Positions 16,615 through 24,304 of a stretch of 64,000 nucleotides of DNA are shown here, piece after piece; position 1 is the stretch's first letter; each line of letters opens with the position of its first letter. Position numbers and translations under genes: made by a program. The notes under the pieces are model-generated. The model saw only the letters and a list, made by a program, of their open reading frames with translations. It was not told the DNA's origin and ran no database searches. Source of the DNA: CBDCRK01 sp965220955 (GTDB taxonomy: Bacteria > Desulfobacterota > Binatia > Bin18 > CBDCRK01). The stretch is taken from positions 186,001 through 250,000 of the forward strand of contig CBDCRK010000032.1 in assembly GCA_965220955.1 (NCBI GenBank). The letters run 5' to 3'.

Positions 16615-17721
16615 TCAATTGCCCAGATTATACAGCCTTACTGTATTATCACAGGTGATCTTCTTCCTGACTTCCGGGGAAAGAGATCCCATGTGATTCT
16701 CTACATATTCCCGCGACTTGGGCCAAGTGCTGTCTGGGTGTGGGTAATCCGAGGCCCATATAACGTTGTCCTCACCGAGATCGGAAATTAGCTTGAGACC
16801 AATATCGTCCTCCTCAAATGAGACCCAAATTTGGCGGTGGAACAGCTCACTGGGCTTTATCGAAAGGTTTACCACATGATGGAGCTGTTTGTCGTACTCA
16901 TGGTCCATTCGCCAAAGGAGATAAGGCACCCAGCCAATGCCAGCCTCGGCCAGCACAATCTTAAGATTCGGGTGGGTCTCAAGAGCACCACAAAAGATGA
17001 TTTCACACAGCGCTTCATCCAGTTGCATTGGCACTGCTGACACAAATGCTGCAGTCTGACCCCGGCTCGTATCCGTCACATTGGCACTGCGGATACCACC
17101 GCCTAGGTGAAAGCTAATAGGAATGCCGGCCTCAGCAGCTACCGCCCATAGGGGTTCCCAGTCTTCGTGGAACACTGGTTTGACCGCGTCAAACACGCCA
17201 AACAGTGCACCTTTAAGGCCAAGCTTAGCAACCCTTTGCAACTCCTTAACCGCAGCCTCAGGGTCGTGCATGGGTAGGATAGGAATACCAATAAGTCTCC
17301 CAGGAGCAGCCGCGCAGAACTCAGCCAGCCACGAGTTGTAGGCCTCAAGGCAAGCAACCCTTAGCTCCTGGTCTTTGAACGACAGCGGCAGCGGCGGGCC
17401 ATAAATAACCTGAGCATCTACCCCGTCGCGGTCCATATCTTCCAAACGATACTTTGGAGTCGAAGGTCGAAAGACCCAGGGCTCAGGCTCTTCATCCACC
17501 CCAGCGCGAGGAATAGCACCGGTCAATCTAGCTCCACGCATAGTGCCATAGTCGCCAAACGCCCAAGGTTTACCCTCGCACACCCATCTCCGCCCTGTGG
17601 GTGTTTCCTCTATTTTTGGTGCCTGGTCTTTGAATTTGGCTGACACTCGATCCTGCCACATTTGTGCAGGAATATAGGCAAGGTCCATATGGTCATCACC
17701 AGATACGAATTGATACTGCAT
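16615..17721 (-). CDS. Amidohydrolase family (ACMSD-like, amidohydrolase 2) metal-dependent hydrolase/decarboxylase
   Basis: A 368-residue TIM-barrel enzyme. The start MQYQFVSGDDHMDL has a D-x-H-like metal motif (GDDHMD). Further elements are LEDMDRDGVDAQVIYGP, GRLIGIPILPMHDPEAAVKEL, ISFHLGGG (metal His), LAEAGIGWVPYLLWRMDHEY and WASDYPHPDSTWP with the terminal metal/catalytic Asp. These are characteristic of the amidohydrolase-2 group that includes 2-amino-3-carboxymuconate-semialdehyde decarboxylase and many C-C hydrolases. It is 67 bp upstream of the ThDP-enzyme gene on the same strand and probably in the same pathway. Length is normal. Confidence 0.88.
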   Translation of the reverse strand: MQYQFVSGDDHMDLAYIPAQMWQDRVSAKFKDQAPKIEETPTGRRWVCEGKPWAFGDYGTMRGARLTGAIPRAGVDEEPEPWVFRPSTPKYRLEDMDRDGVDAQVIYGPPLPLSFKDQELRVACLEAYNSWLAEFCAAAPGRLIGIPILPMHDPEAAVKELQRVAKLGLKGALFGVFDAVKPVFHEDWEPLWAVAAEAGIPISFHLGGGIRSANVTDTSRGQTAAFVSAVPMQLDEALCEIIFCGALETHPNLKIVLAEAGIGWVPYLLWRMDHEYDKQLHHVVNLSIKPSELFHRQIWVSFEEDDIGLKLISDLGEDNVIWASDYPHPDSTWPKSREYVENHMGSLSPEVRKKITCDNTVRLYNLGN

Positions 17722-17774
17722 GACAATCCCCTCCTTTTTTGTTGTTCTTTCCCCTGGGGTGCGTCACCTGTCTC

Positions 17775-18089
17775 TTACACCTTACCTTGCAGAAAAAAGG
17801 CAATCACAAGAGCATAGATCGCCAGGGCCTCCATAAAGGCAATACCAATGATCATCGGTGTCTGGATACGATCGGCTGCATTAGGGTTGCGACCAATTGA
17901 CTCCATTGCCGCGGCTACTGCTCTCCCTTGTCCTAAAGCTGCTCCGAAGGCTGCACCCGCAATGGCAATGCCTGCGCCTATAGCAATGAGTCCTCCTACG
18001 TTTCCTCCTCCCTCGTCAGCAGCGAAAGCAAACCCCGAGGAGATTAGTAGCAATACTGCTATAGATGTGATGGTAGCTAACTTCTTCAT
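17775..18089 (-). CDS. atpE: ATP synthase F0 subunit c, with N-terminal signal peptide
   Basis: The proton-carrying rotor subunit, 104 residues. An N-terminal hydrophobic leader (MKKLATITSIAVLLLISSGFAFAADEG) looks like a cleavable signal peptide, as seen in several deltaproteobacteria and Chlorobi. The two-helix hairpin follows: helix 1 VGGLIAIGAGIAIAGAAFGAALGQGRA, loop ESIGRNPNAADRI, helix 2 TPMIIGIAFMEALAIYALVIAFFL with the ion-binding Glu in FMEA. Gln is present at the helix-1 position used by Na+ rings, but the residues after Glu are Ala-Leu, so H+ coupling is more likely. It is the last gene of atpZ-atpI-atpB-atpE. Confidence 0.95.
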   Translation of the reverse strand: MKKLATITSIAVLLLISSGFAFAADEGGGNVGGLIAIGAGIAIAGAAFGAALGQGRAVAAAMESIGRNPNAADRIQTPMIIGIAFMEALAIYALVIAFFLQGKV

Positions 18090-18193
18090 TCTTCTTTCCT
18101 CCTTTCCTGCTCTCCAGAGCTAAGTGAGTGGGCACTCATCTCTTATCCTCCTCACCGCTCCTTGCCCTCTTAGATCCGAAAGAGCGTTTGTGA

Positions 18194-18886
18194 TCAGTGT
18201 TCGCGGGCGATTGCCAGAGAAACGTAGATAACACTCAAGAGAGTAAACACAAACGCCTGAATGAGAGAAACAAATGCTCCCAAGGCGTAGAAGACCACAG
18301 GAATGATCAGCTTGGTGAGATCGGTAAAGATCTCCAACACAAGGTGGTCCCCTGTCATATTGCCAAAGAGTCTCAAGGCCAGGGAGAACGGACGAACAAA
18401 GTTATCGATCAACTCAAGGGGAACCATCAAAATCCCTAGCCACCATATAGGCCCAACAAAATGCTTGAGATAGGCTACCCCGTTCTCACTGAATCCGTAG
18501 TAGTTATAGAAACAAAAAGAAGTCACTCCTAGGGCAAAAGTAACATTGAAATTATTTGTTGGCGGAGAAAAACCGGGAACGAGACCTGTGAGGTTTGCCA
18601 CTAGGATGAAAATAAAGAAGCTGCCATAGATGTGCACATAGCGCTTGGCATGGTGACCAAGAACTCCCTCAATCAGGCCTTTAAGCCCCTCAACTAGAAG
18701 CTCAGCCAAATTGCGCAGGGTCAAAGTAGCATCAGGTATTGCTGGATCGTGCGCCGCCATTAGTTGGCGATTAGCTAGGTAGGCAAAAAGAATGAGGAAG
18801 AGGGTAACAATGATAGAGGTGACTACATGGCCTGGCAGAGCCTTTATGCCGGGAATGACCTCAACCCATAGTAATGGATGCTCCAT
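18194..18886 (-). CDS. atpB: ATP synthase F0 subunit a
   Basis: The stator channel subunit, 230 residues with about five or six membrane helices. The essential arginine lies in PFSLALRLFGNMTGDHLVLEIF. The C-terminal helix FVFTLLSVIYVSLAIAREH is also typical. The N-terminal segment WVEVIPGIKALPGHVVTSIIVTLFLILFAYLA fits the family. It lies 104 bp upstream of atpE and 37 bp downstream of atpI on the minus strand. No F1 genes follow atpE (an amidohydrolase gene is next), so F0 and F1 are encoded apart, as in several deltaproteobacteria. Confidence 0.95.
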   Translation of the reverse strand: MEHPLLWVEVIPGIKALPGHVVTSIIVTLFLILFAYLANRQLMAAHDPAIPDATLTLRNLAELLVEGLKGLIEGVLGHHAKRYVHIYGSFFIFILVANLTGLVPGFSPPTNNFNVTFALGVTSFCFYNYYGFSENGVAYLKHFVGPIWWLGILMVPLELIDNFVRPFSLALRLFGNMTGDHLVLEIFTDLTKLIIPVVFYALGAFVSLIQAFVFTLLSVIYVSLAIAREH

Positions 18887-18923
18887 ATCTCCTTTCCAAG
18901 AATATAAATAACATTACTTAGTG

Positions 18924-19301
18924 TTACTTGGCGCTTTGTGCTCGGTAATCAATGCTTGATTTGCTGAGGACCACTATCACGCAGGCAAGCAGGAGTAAAG
19001 AGATCCCTACAATAAAGCTACCGCCTTGGATAGAAAAACGAAGAAATAAAGCACTGATAAGAATAAGGAAAAAGGCCGCCTTTCCTATCAGCCAGAGAGC
19101 TGCTCGGGCCTTAGCTCTCTCTCCCGGTTGGGACAAGAGACTGCGAAGCAATTTTTTCAAAAGCCAAAAGTTAACTCCCATGACCACCCCGCCTAAAATA
19201 ACACTTAGTGGGTGTAAGAGGCCCGTACCCCACCCCACAATCGCACTCACACCGACGAGGAGAAAGTTAAGCCTCTCGATCCTCTCTATGATCCTGTCCA
19301 T
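18924..19301 (-). CDS. atpI: ATP synthase protein I (AtpI-type, ATP-synt_I domain)
   Basis: A 125-residue membrane protein with four hydrophobic segments: LLVGVSAIVGWGTGLL, PLSVILGGVVMGVNFWLL, ALWLIGKAAFFLILISALFL and GSFIVGISLLLLACVIVVL. It is placed between atpZ and atpB. AtpI-like proteins help assemble the c-ring or supply Mg2+. The N-terminus overlaps the atpZ 3' end by 35 bp. Sequence alone would be ambiguous, but the gene order and the FWLLKKLL/GKAAFFLIL pattern fit the ATP-synt_I family. Confidence 0.85.
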   Translation of the reverse strand: MDRIIERIERLNFLLVGVSAIVGWGTGLLHPLSVILGGVVMGVNFWLLKKLLRSLLSQPGERAKARAALWLIGKAAFFLILISALFLRFSIQGGSFIVGISLLLLACVIVVLSKSSIDYRAQSAK

Positions 19302-19509
19302 CTTTTTCAGACCGCTGAAGAGTAACTATCAAGATATAGATGGCTCCACTCATTGCACCAACAGTCAGAAGAAGCGTGAACAGTGGGGAAGTGCCGAGAT
19401 AGTTGTCAAGGTAGTAGCCGATGACGGCCCCTGCAGCAACCGACCAGCCTACCCCCAGAGCCAGGGCCCCAAGACGGCCATAGGTAGCAAGGGCGCTCTC
19501 TTTTGGCAT
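19267..19509 (-). CDS. atpZ: AtpZ-like F0F1 ATPase accessory protein
   Basis: An 80-residue protein with two membrane helices (LGALALGVGWSVAAGAVIGYYLDNYLG and PLFTLLLTVGAMSGAIYILIVTL) and a charged tail. The GxxxxxxAxxGxYLDxxxGTSPLFTL pattern is typical of AtpZ/AtpQ-type proteins encoded at the head of F0 operons. These interact with AtpI and influence ion supply or assembly. It heads the minus-strand atpZ-atpI-atpB-atpE cluster and overlaps atpI by 35 bp. Confidence 0.85.
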   Translation of the reverse strand: MPKESALATYGRLGALALGVGWSVAAGAVIGYYLDNYLGTSPLFTLLLTVGAMSGAIYILIVTLQRSEKDGQDHREDREA

Positions 19510-19607
19510 AAAAAATGAGATTTCAGCTGTCAGTGTAGGAGAAGTGAAAAATTAAGAATTTTTAGTTTTTCGACTCATTATTGGTTCTGAGGCTGATCAC
19601 TTATAAA

Positions 19608-20891
19608 TCAGGATTGTATCTCCGACAAAACCTCTTTTGCTGCTCTCAGAGTTTCTTCAACATCTACCTCAGTGTGAGCCAGGGAAAGAAAAGAAGTTTC
19701 AAACTGAGAAGGTGGAAGATAAATACCTTTGTCCAGCATACCTCGGAAATACTGGGCAAATATCTGCGTATCACTTTGACTAGCCGCAGCATAATCTCTG
19801 ACCTCGTCCACGCCAAAAAACAGGATAAACATGGATCCTATCTGGTTAACACAGGCACGTATATCAACATCTTGGATGGCCTGACGTAAGCCAGAGGCCA
19901 TCATCTCCCCCAGACGGTCTAGATGGTCATAAGCCCCAGGTGACCTGAGCAGCTTTAGCGTCTCCACCCCAGCGGTTGTGGCCAAGGGGTTGCCTGAAAG
20001 TGTTCCTGCCTGATAGACCGGCCCATATGGGGCAAGAAGGTCCATGATTTCTCTTTTTCCGCCAACCGCTCCAACTGGGATGCCGCCACCAATGACCTTG
20101 CCCAGGCAGGTCAGATCCGCCTCGATACCGTATACTTCCTGCGCTCCTCCTTGGGCAAGCCTGAATCCAGAGATCACTTCGTCAAAAATCAGGACAATTC
20201 CTCTCTGTCTGGTTTCTTCCTGCAGGGTTTGTAGAAACCTAGGATCTGGCAGAACCAATCCCATGTTTCCCGGCACCGGCTCGACAATAATTGCAGCTAT
20301 GTTATTCCCTTCAGCTTGCAGATAAGCCTCAACGCTGGGGACATCGTTGAACTCCGCCACTAGGGTCAGGCTGGTATAAGCCTCGGGTACGCCCGCGCTA
20401 TCTGGTACGCCAAAAGTCATGCCTCCAGACCCTGCTCTGACGAGAAGAGCATCAGTGTGACCGTGATAGCAGCCAGAAAATTTTATTATCTTTGCCTTTC
20501 CAGTGTACGCCCGCGCCAAGCGAACAGCGGTCATGGTGGCCTCAGTACCAGAACTCACCAAGCGGACCTTCTCAATGGAGGAAAAGGCCTCGACAATCGC
20601 TCTGGCTAGCTCAATCTCTTTTGCTGTTGGTGCCCCGTAACTTGTGCCCCGACGGATAACATTCTCAAGAGCAGAGACAACCTGCGGATGGGCATGCCCA
20701 GCTATGAGAGGTCCCCAAGAGCCAACATAATCCAAGTACTCCTTTCCATCAGCATCAATAACACGGCTTCCCTTTGCTCTTTGGATAAAGAGAGGACTTC
20801 CACCCACTGCTTTCCATGCTCGTACCGGGCTATTAACCCCACCAGGAATTAATTCTTGTGCTTCAAAAAAAAGCTTATCTGACGTAGACAT
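19608..20891 (-). CDS. hemL: Glutamate-1-semialdehyde 2,1-aminomutase
   Basis: This PLP enzyme converts glutamate-1-semialdehyde to 5-aminolevulinate in C5-pathway haem synthesis. The 427 residues match the family along their length: ELIPGGVNSPVRAWKAVGGSPLF at the start, SSGTEATMTAVRLARAYTGK, FSGCYHGHTDALLV, IIVEPVPGNMG and FDEVISGFR. The PLP-lysine region is CLGKVIGGGIPVGAVGG, followed by QAGTLSGNPLATTAG. Length is normal. It lies on the minus strand, 98 bp before atpZ and divergent from dnaA. The start ATG is preceded by an AAAGAGAG-type site. Confidence 0.96.
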   Translation of the reverse strand: MSTSDKLFFEAQELIPGGVNSPVRAWKAVGGSPLFIQRAKGSRVIDADGKEYLDYVGSWGPLIAGHAHPQVVSALENVIRRGTSYGAPTAKEIELARAIVEAFSSIEKVRLVSSGTEATMTAVRLARAYTGKAKIIKFSGCYHGHTDALLVRAGSGGMTFGVPDSAGVPEAYTSLTLVAEFNDVPSVEAYLQAEGNNIAAIIVEPVPGNMGLVLPDPRFLQTLQEETRQRGIVLIFDEVISGFRLAQGGAQEVYGIEADLTCLGKVIGGGIPVGAVGGKREIMDLLAPYGPVYQAGTLSGNPLATTAGVETLKLLRSPGAYDHLDRLGEMMASGLRQAIQDVDIRACVNQIGSMFILFFGVDEVRDYAAASQSDTQIFAQYFRGMLDKGIYLPPSQFETSFLSLAHTEVDVEETLRAAKEVLSEIQS

Positions 20892-21156
20892 ACACGCTCT
20901 CTTTTCTTTTCCCTGCTACCACCTGCCTCTAGTCTAGTCAAGCCAAAAGTTTTTTTCTTAGATAACTTAGGTAGTTCGGCTCCCTCCTCCTCTTTTCCCT
21001 TGTCTTGTGTCAAGAAAAAGTTTAGAAATGAACAATCCCTTCTTTTCCTTTTTCCTGATCAAAGAACAGAGTGTGATAGTGAGTACTTTTTTCTTGTTCT
21101 TCAGAGGTTTTTCTTCCCTCCTCTTCCAAGACAGAAAAAGTATTGGGCCAATACTG

Positions 21157-21234
21157 TGTGGATAACCCTGTGAGTACAACTTACTTTCTTTAACCTTTAA
21201 GCTTATTTATACACTTATCCACAGCTGTGGATAA
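21157..21234. promoter_or_regulatory. Three consensus DnaA boxes upstream of dnaA
   Basis: Three perfect TTATCCACA boxes lie in the 406-bp hemL-dnaA gap: 21157-21165 (minus), 21215-21223 (plus) and 21226-21234 (minus). The last two form a 20-bp palindrome ending 63 bp before the dnaA ATG. They are expected to mediate dnaA autoregulation and could form a second origin subregion, as in bipartite origins. The rest of the gap is T-rich and holds no convincing gene. Confidence 0.85.
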
Positions 21235-21297
21235 CCTAACTCTGAGTCCATCCAAACTCCAGGCAACTTGCTTTACTAAGCTGGTGAGGGTTGAGGT

Positions 21298-22635
21298 ATG
21301 CAAAGGGTGTGGGATAAAACTCTCGATCTTCTCCTTGATAAGGTCGGCAAACATAATGTCGATACCTGGATCAAGCCCATCCGCTTTATCGCCTTGCGTG
21401 ACCACACCCTTCATCTCGAAGTTCCCAGTCCCCTCTTTCGTGACTGGCTCATGGCTAACCTCCTTAAGCCTCTTGAGGAAACCCTCACCGCTATTCTGGG
21501 TTATCCCGCCCAAGTCTCTATCCATGTCAACTCTACTAAACAACACGAACTCTTTCCCCTCTTCACCCCTGAGGAGCTACCCAAAGCTTCTCCCTCCTCC
21601 AATCATCGTACTAACCTCATTTCCAACTATACCTTTGCTAACTTTGTGGTTGGAGCTGATAACCAGTTTGCTCATGCTGCAGCTCAATCAGTGGCTTCCT
21701 CTCCGGCCGATCGTTATAACCCCCTCTTCATCTATGGGGGGGTGGGCTTGGGTAAAACCCATCTGGTCAATGCCATTGGCCACGAAATCTTTGGTAAAAG
21801 AGCCTCCAAGAAGTGTTTCTATGTCTCCTCTGAGTCCTTTACCAATGAGCTCATCTCTAGCCTGCGCCGTGACAAGATGGATGACTTTAAGAGCAAGTTC
21901 CGTCAGGTTGATGTGCTCATTGTCGATGATGTGCAGTTTCTCTCGGGTAGGGAAAGAACTCAGGAGGAGTTCTTTCACACTTTTAACTCTATCCACGACA
22001 AACACAAGCAGATTGTGCTCACCTCGGACAAGTTCCCCAATGAGATCAAGGGACTGGAGGAGAGACTAAGAAACCGCTTTGCTTGGGGGCTCATTGCTGA
22101 CATCCAGCCTCCTGACCTGGAGACCCGGGTGGCCATTCTGCAGAAAAAAGCTCTACTCCAAAACATTGCCTTACCTCAGGAAGTAGCCCTTTTCATTGCC
22201 TCCAACCTCACCTCTAATATTCGTGAGCTCGAGGGCGGCCTCACCCGTCTAGGGGCCTTTGCCTCTATCTCTCACTCTGCCATCACCATTGAGTTGGCTC
22301 GCCAAGCCCTCCACAATCTGCTCAAGGGCAAAACCAAGGAAATCTCAGTTGAGATGGTACAAAAGGCCGTGAGCAAATACTATGGGTTAAGAGTGGGAGA
22401 TATCACCTCAAAGAAGCGCTCTCATCTCATCACCTTGCCTCGGCAGGTAGCCATGTACCTGTGTCGCAAGCTCACACAGATTTCCTATCCCATGATCGGG
22501 CTGAGATTTGGGGGTAAGGATCACACCACAGCCCTGCATGCGGTTAATACCATAGAGAGACGGCTAAAGGAGGATGCTGAGCTGAGGGCTACCATCGAAA
22601 AGATCGATAGCCTCATCTCTGGAAGGCGCGGCTAG
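21298..22635 (+). CDS. dnaA: Chromosomal replication initiator DnaA
   Basis: DnaA binds DnaA boxes, melts the origin and recruits the helicase. The 445 residues show domain I (MQRVWDKTLDLLLDKVGKHNVDTWIKPI) and a short linker. The AAA+ domain has Walker A GGVGLGKTHLVNAIG (about 146), Walker B VLIVDDVQFLSGRERTQEEFF (about 206), and LRNRFAWGLIADIQPPD. The DNA-binding domain IV has the signature FGGKDHTTALHAVNTIE. Length is normal. It is followed by an origin region and dnaN. Confidence 0.98.
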   Translation: MQRVWDKTLDLLLDKVGKHNVDTWIKPIRFIALRDHTLHLEVPSPLFRDWLMANLLKPLEETLTAILGYPAQVSIHVNSTKQHELFPLFTPEELPKASPSSNHRTNLISNYTFANFVVGADNQFAHAAAQSVASSPADRYNPLFIYGGVGLGKTHLVNAIGHEIFGKRASKKCFYVSSESFTNELISSLRRDKMDDFKSKFRQVDVLIVDDVQFLSGRERTQEEFFHTFNSIHDKHKQIVLTSDKFPNEIKGLEERLRNRFAWGLIADIQPPDLETRVAILQKKALLQNIALPQEVALFIASNLTSNIRELEGGLTRLGAFASISHSAITIELARQALHNLLKGKTKEISVEMVQKAVSKYYGLRVGDITSKKRSHLITLPRQVAMYLCRKLTQISYPMIGLRFGGKDHTTALHAVNTIERRLKEDAELRATIEKIDSLISGRRG

Positions 22636-22870
22636 GTTGTGGAAAACCCTGTGGAAAACCCTGTGGAAAACCCTGTGGAAAGTTGTGAATAACTTTTTCT
22701 CATATGAGTTATCCACAGATTAGTCCACAGGGTTTTCCACAACCTATAAGAAAAATTAGCTAAAAAAATCAATGGGTTAAATTTTTTGTCCACATATTCA
22801 CAGCCCCTACTACTATAAGATTATAATATATAAGAATTAATAGTAGTAAGAAGAAGATAAGAGAGGAGGT
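22634..22870. other. Probable chromosomal replication origin (oriC)
   Basis: The dnaA-dnaN gap has a perfect 22-bp inverted repeat (22634-22655 against 22724-22745). Its left arm runs into three direct copies of the 12-mer tgtggaaaaccc (22638-22673). Between the arms lie a consensus DnaA box TTATCCACA (22709-22717) and a near-consensus TGTGAATAA (22684-22692). To the right is an AT-rich stretch (22746-22870) with a 9-bp inverted repeat tactactat/atagtagta. It ends in TAGTAG-type trinucleotides resembling DnaA-trio elements. Together this fits an origin with an unwinding element. Confidence 0.85.
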
Positions 22871-22874
22871 TGTT

Positions 22875-24059
22875 ATGGAGTGCATTGTTGAGAGAGAGGA
22901 AATACTTCGTTGTCTTTATCTTGTTCAAGGTGTAGTAGAGAAAAGAACTCCTCTTCCTATTCTCGCCCACGTTCTGATTGAGTCTTCAGGGGAAGACTTG
23001 TCTTTAGGTGCCACTGACCTAGAGATCGGAATTAGGCAGAAGTGCAAGGCAGATGTGAAGAAAGGAGGAGCATTTACAGCTGACGCACGAAAATTATACG
23101 AGATTGTCCGAGAGTTTCCTCAGGGACCAGTAGTGCTGAGGTTGGCTGATAGCGGATGGGTAGAGGTCAAAGGAGAAAAGTCTCGGTTCCGTATAGCCAG
23201 TCTTGACCCCAGAGAGTTCCCGACTATGTCGACTCGCTCTTCTTCGAATGAAGAGAAAAATGCTACAGAGGGCGAGGAAACACTCCCAACTTCGGTATTC
23301 CTTCCCAGAGAAGTAATGAAAGAGATGGTGGAAAAAACCCTGTTTGCTATTTCTTCTGACGAAACTCGCCCAAGCTTAAGCGGAGTCCTTTTAGAGGTTG
23401 ATAATTCATCTGATGGCGGCCCTGGAAAACTACGCATGGTGGCAAGTGATGGACATAGGCTTTCCCTCATTGAAAAACTTGTTCCAAGTGAGGGAGACCG
23501 CCCCCTAGACCCTAACTCTTGGCCATTGGTCATTTTACCCCGCAAGGGGCTAGTGGAGACTCGTAAGCTTATTGAGAGGGGTGATGGAGAAGTAGAGATA
23601 ACTGTTCAGGGAGTCATTGCTGGTCTCAAGCAGGGGTCCACAGAGCTATCCATGCGTCTCATAGAAGGGGAGTTTCCGGATTATCGACAGGTGATTCCCA
23701 CTCAGAGTAAACATCTTCTCTCTTTCCAAAGAAATGATTTCTTCAATGCTATTCGTAGGCTTCTGATTCTTACTACAGAGCGCTCGCGAGGGGTGAAGCT
23801 AGATGTCGAAAAAGGGAAAATGGAACTATCAGTAAATAACCCGGACCTTGGCGAAGGGGTGGAAGAGGTAGAAACTGATTATACGGGGGGTGAACTCACT
23901 ATTGGTTTTAACGGTCGCTACCTTGTTGACATGTTAAGCGTTTTGGAGGAGGGAAGCCGCTTGCAGATGACTCTCAATGACGAAGTTAGCCCTGGTGTAA
24001 TCCGGGTAGAAGGTAACGAAGACTATCTCTACGTTCTTATGCCTATGAGGATATTTTAG
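22875..24059 (+). CDS. dnaN: DNA polymerase III beta sliding clamp
   Basis: The ring-shaped processivity clamp. The 394 residues hold three homologous clamp domains. Typical segments are the N-terminal LYLVQGVVEKRTPLPILAHVLIES and ATDLEIGIRQ, then RPSLSGVLLEV and MVASDGHRLSLIEK. The C-terminal part has EGEFPDYRQVIP, GFNGRYLVDMLSVL and LYVLMPMRIF. It is slightly longer than E. coli DnaN (366), with a charged insertion near residue 120-135 (SSNEEKNATEGEE). A GAGAGGAGG site precedes the ATG. recF does not follow; gyrB comes next after a 245-bp AT-rich gap. Confidence 0.97.
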   Translation: MECIVEREEILRCLYLVQGVVEKRTPLPILAHVLIESSGEDLSLGATDLEIGIRQKCKADVKKGGAFTADARKLYEIVREFPQGPVVLRLADSGWVEVKGEKSRFRIASLDPREFPTMSTRSSSNEEKNATEGEETLPTSVFLPREVMKEMVEKTLFAISSDETRPSLSGVLLEVDNSSDGGPGKLRMVASDGHRLSLIEKLVPSEGDRPLDPNSWPLVILPRKGLVETRKLIERGDGEVEITVQGVIAGLKQGSTELSMRLIEGEFPDYRQVIPTQSKHLLSFQRNDFFNAIRRLLILTTERSRGVKLDVEKGKMELSVNNPDLGEGVEEVETDYTGGELTIGFNGRYLVDMLSVLEEGSRLQMTLNDEVSPGVIRVEGNEDYLYVLMPMRIF

Positions 24060-24304
24060 TTCCGACCCATAGCTTAATTTGGCCTCTCGAGCCGACGCTC
24101 CACTTAGTTGCAAGACCATTTTGCTAGCTAACTATTTTTCTATATGAAGCCTTTATCTTTTTATAAATTAAATAAAACCTTATTATATATTTTCATTATA
24201 AATCGCTTTTGTATTTACTTACAAAATGAGTTGTGATATGGTATTTTAAAGGACTATTTTTTATCAGAACATATTTCTAATTCTCTGAAAGTAGAGAAAA
24301 AACT
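24060..24304. other. AT-rich dnaN-gyrB intergenic gap
   Basis: A 245-bp, strongly AT-rich gap separates dnaN from gyrB, where recF is commonly found. I see no open frame resembling RecF and no strong terminator. The region probably carries the gyrB promoter: several TATAAT-like and TTTT-rich stretches are present (for example around 24180-24260), too many to choose one. Confidence 0.5.

Noticed and set aside
17775..18089. Na+-coupled ATP synthase c ring
   Set aside because: Gln and Glu are present but the Ser/Thr ligands after the Glu are Ala-Leu, so Na+ coordination is unlikely.
22638..22681. CRISPR-like array at the tandem 12-mers
   Set aside because: Units are contiguous with no spacers, and the context is the origin; no cas genes exist in the window.
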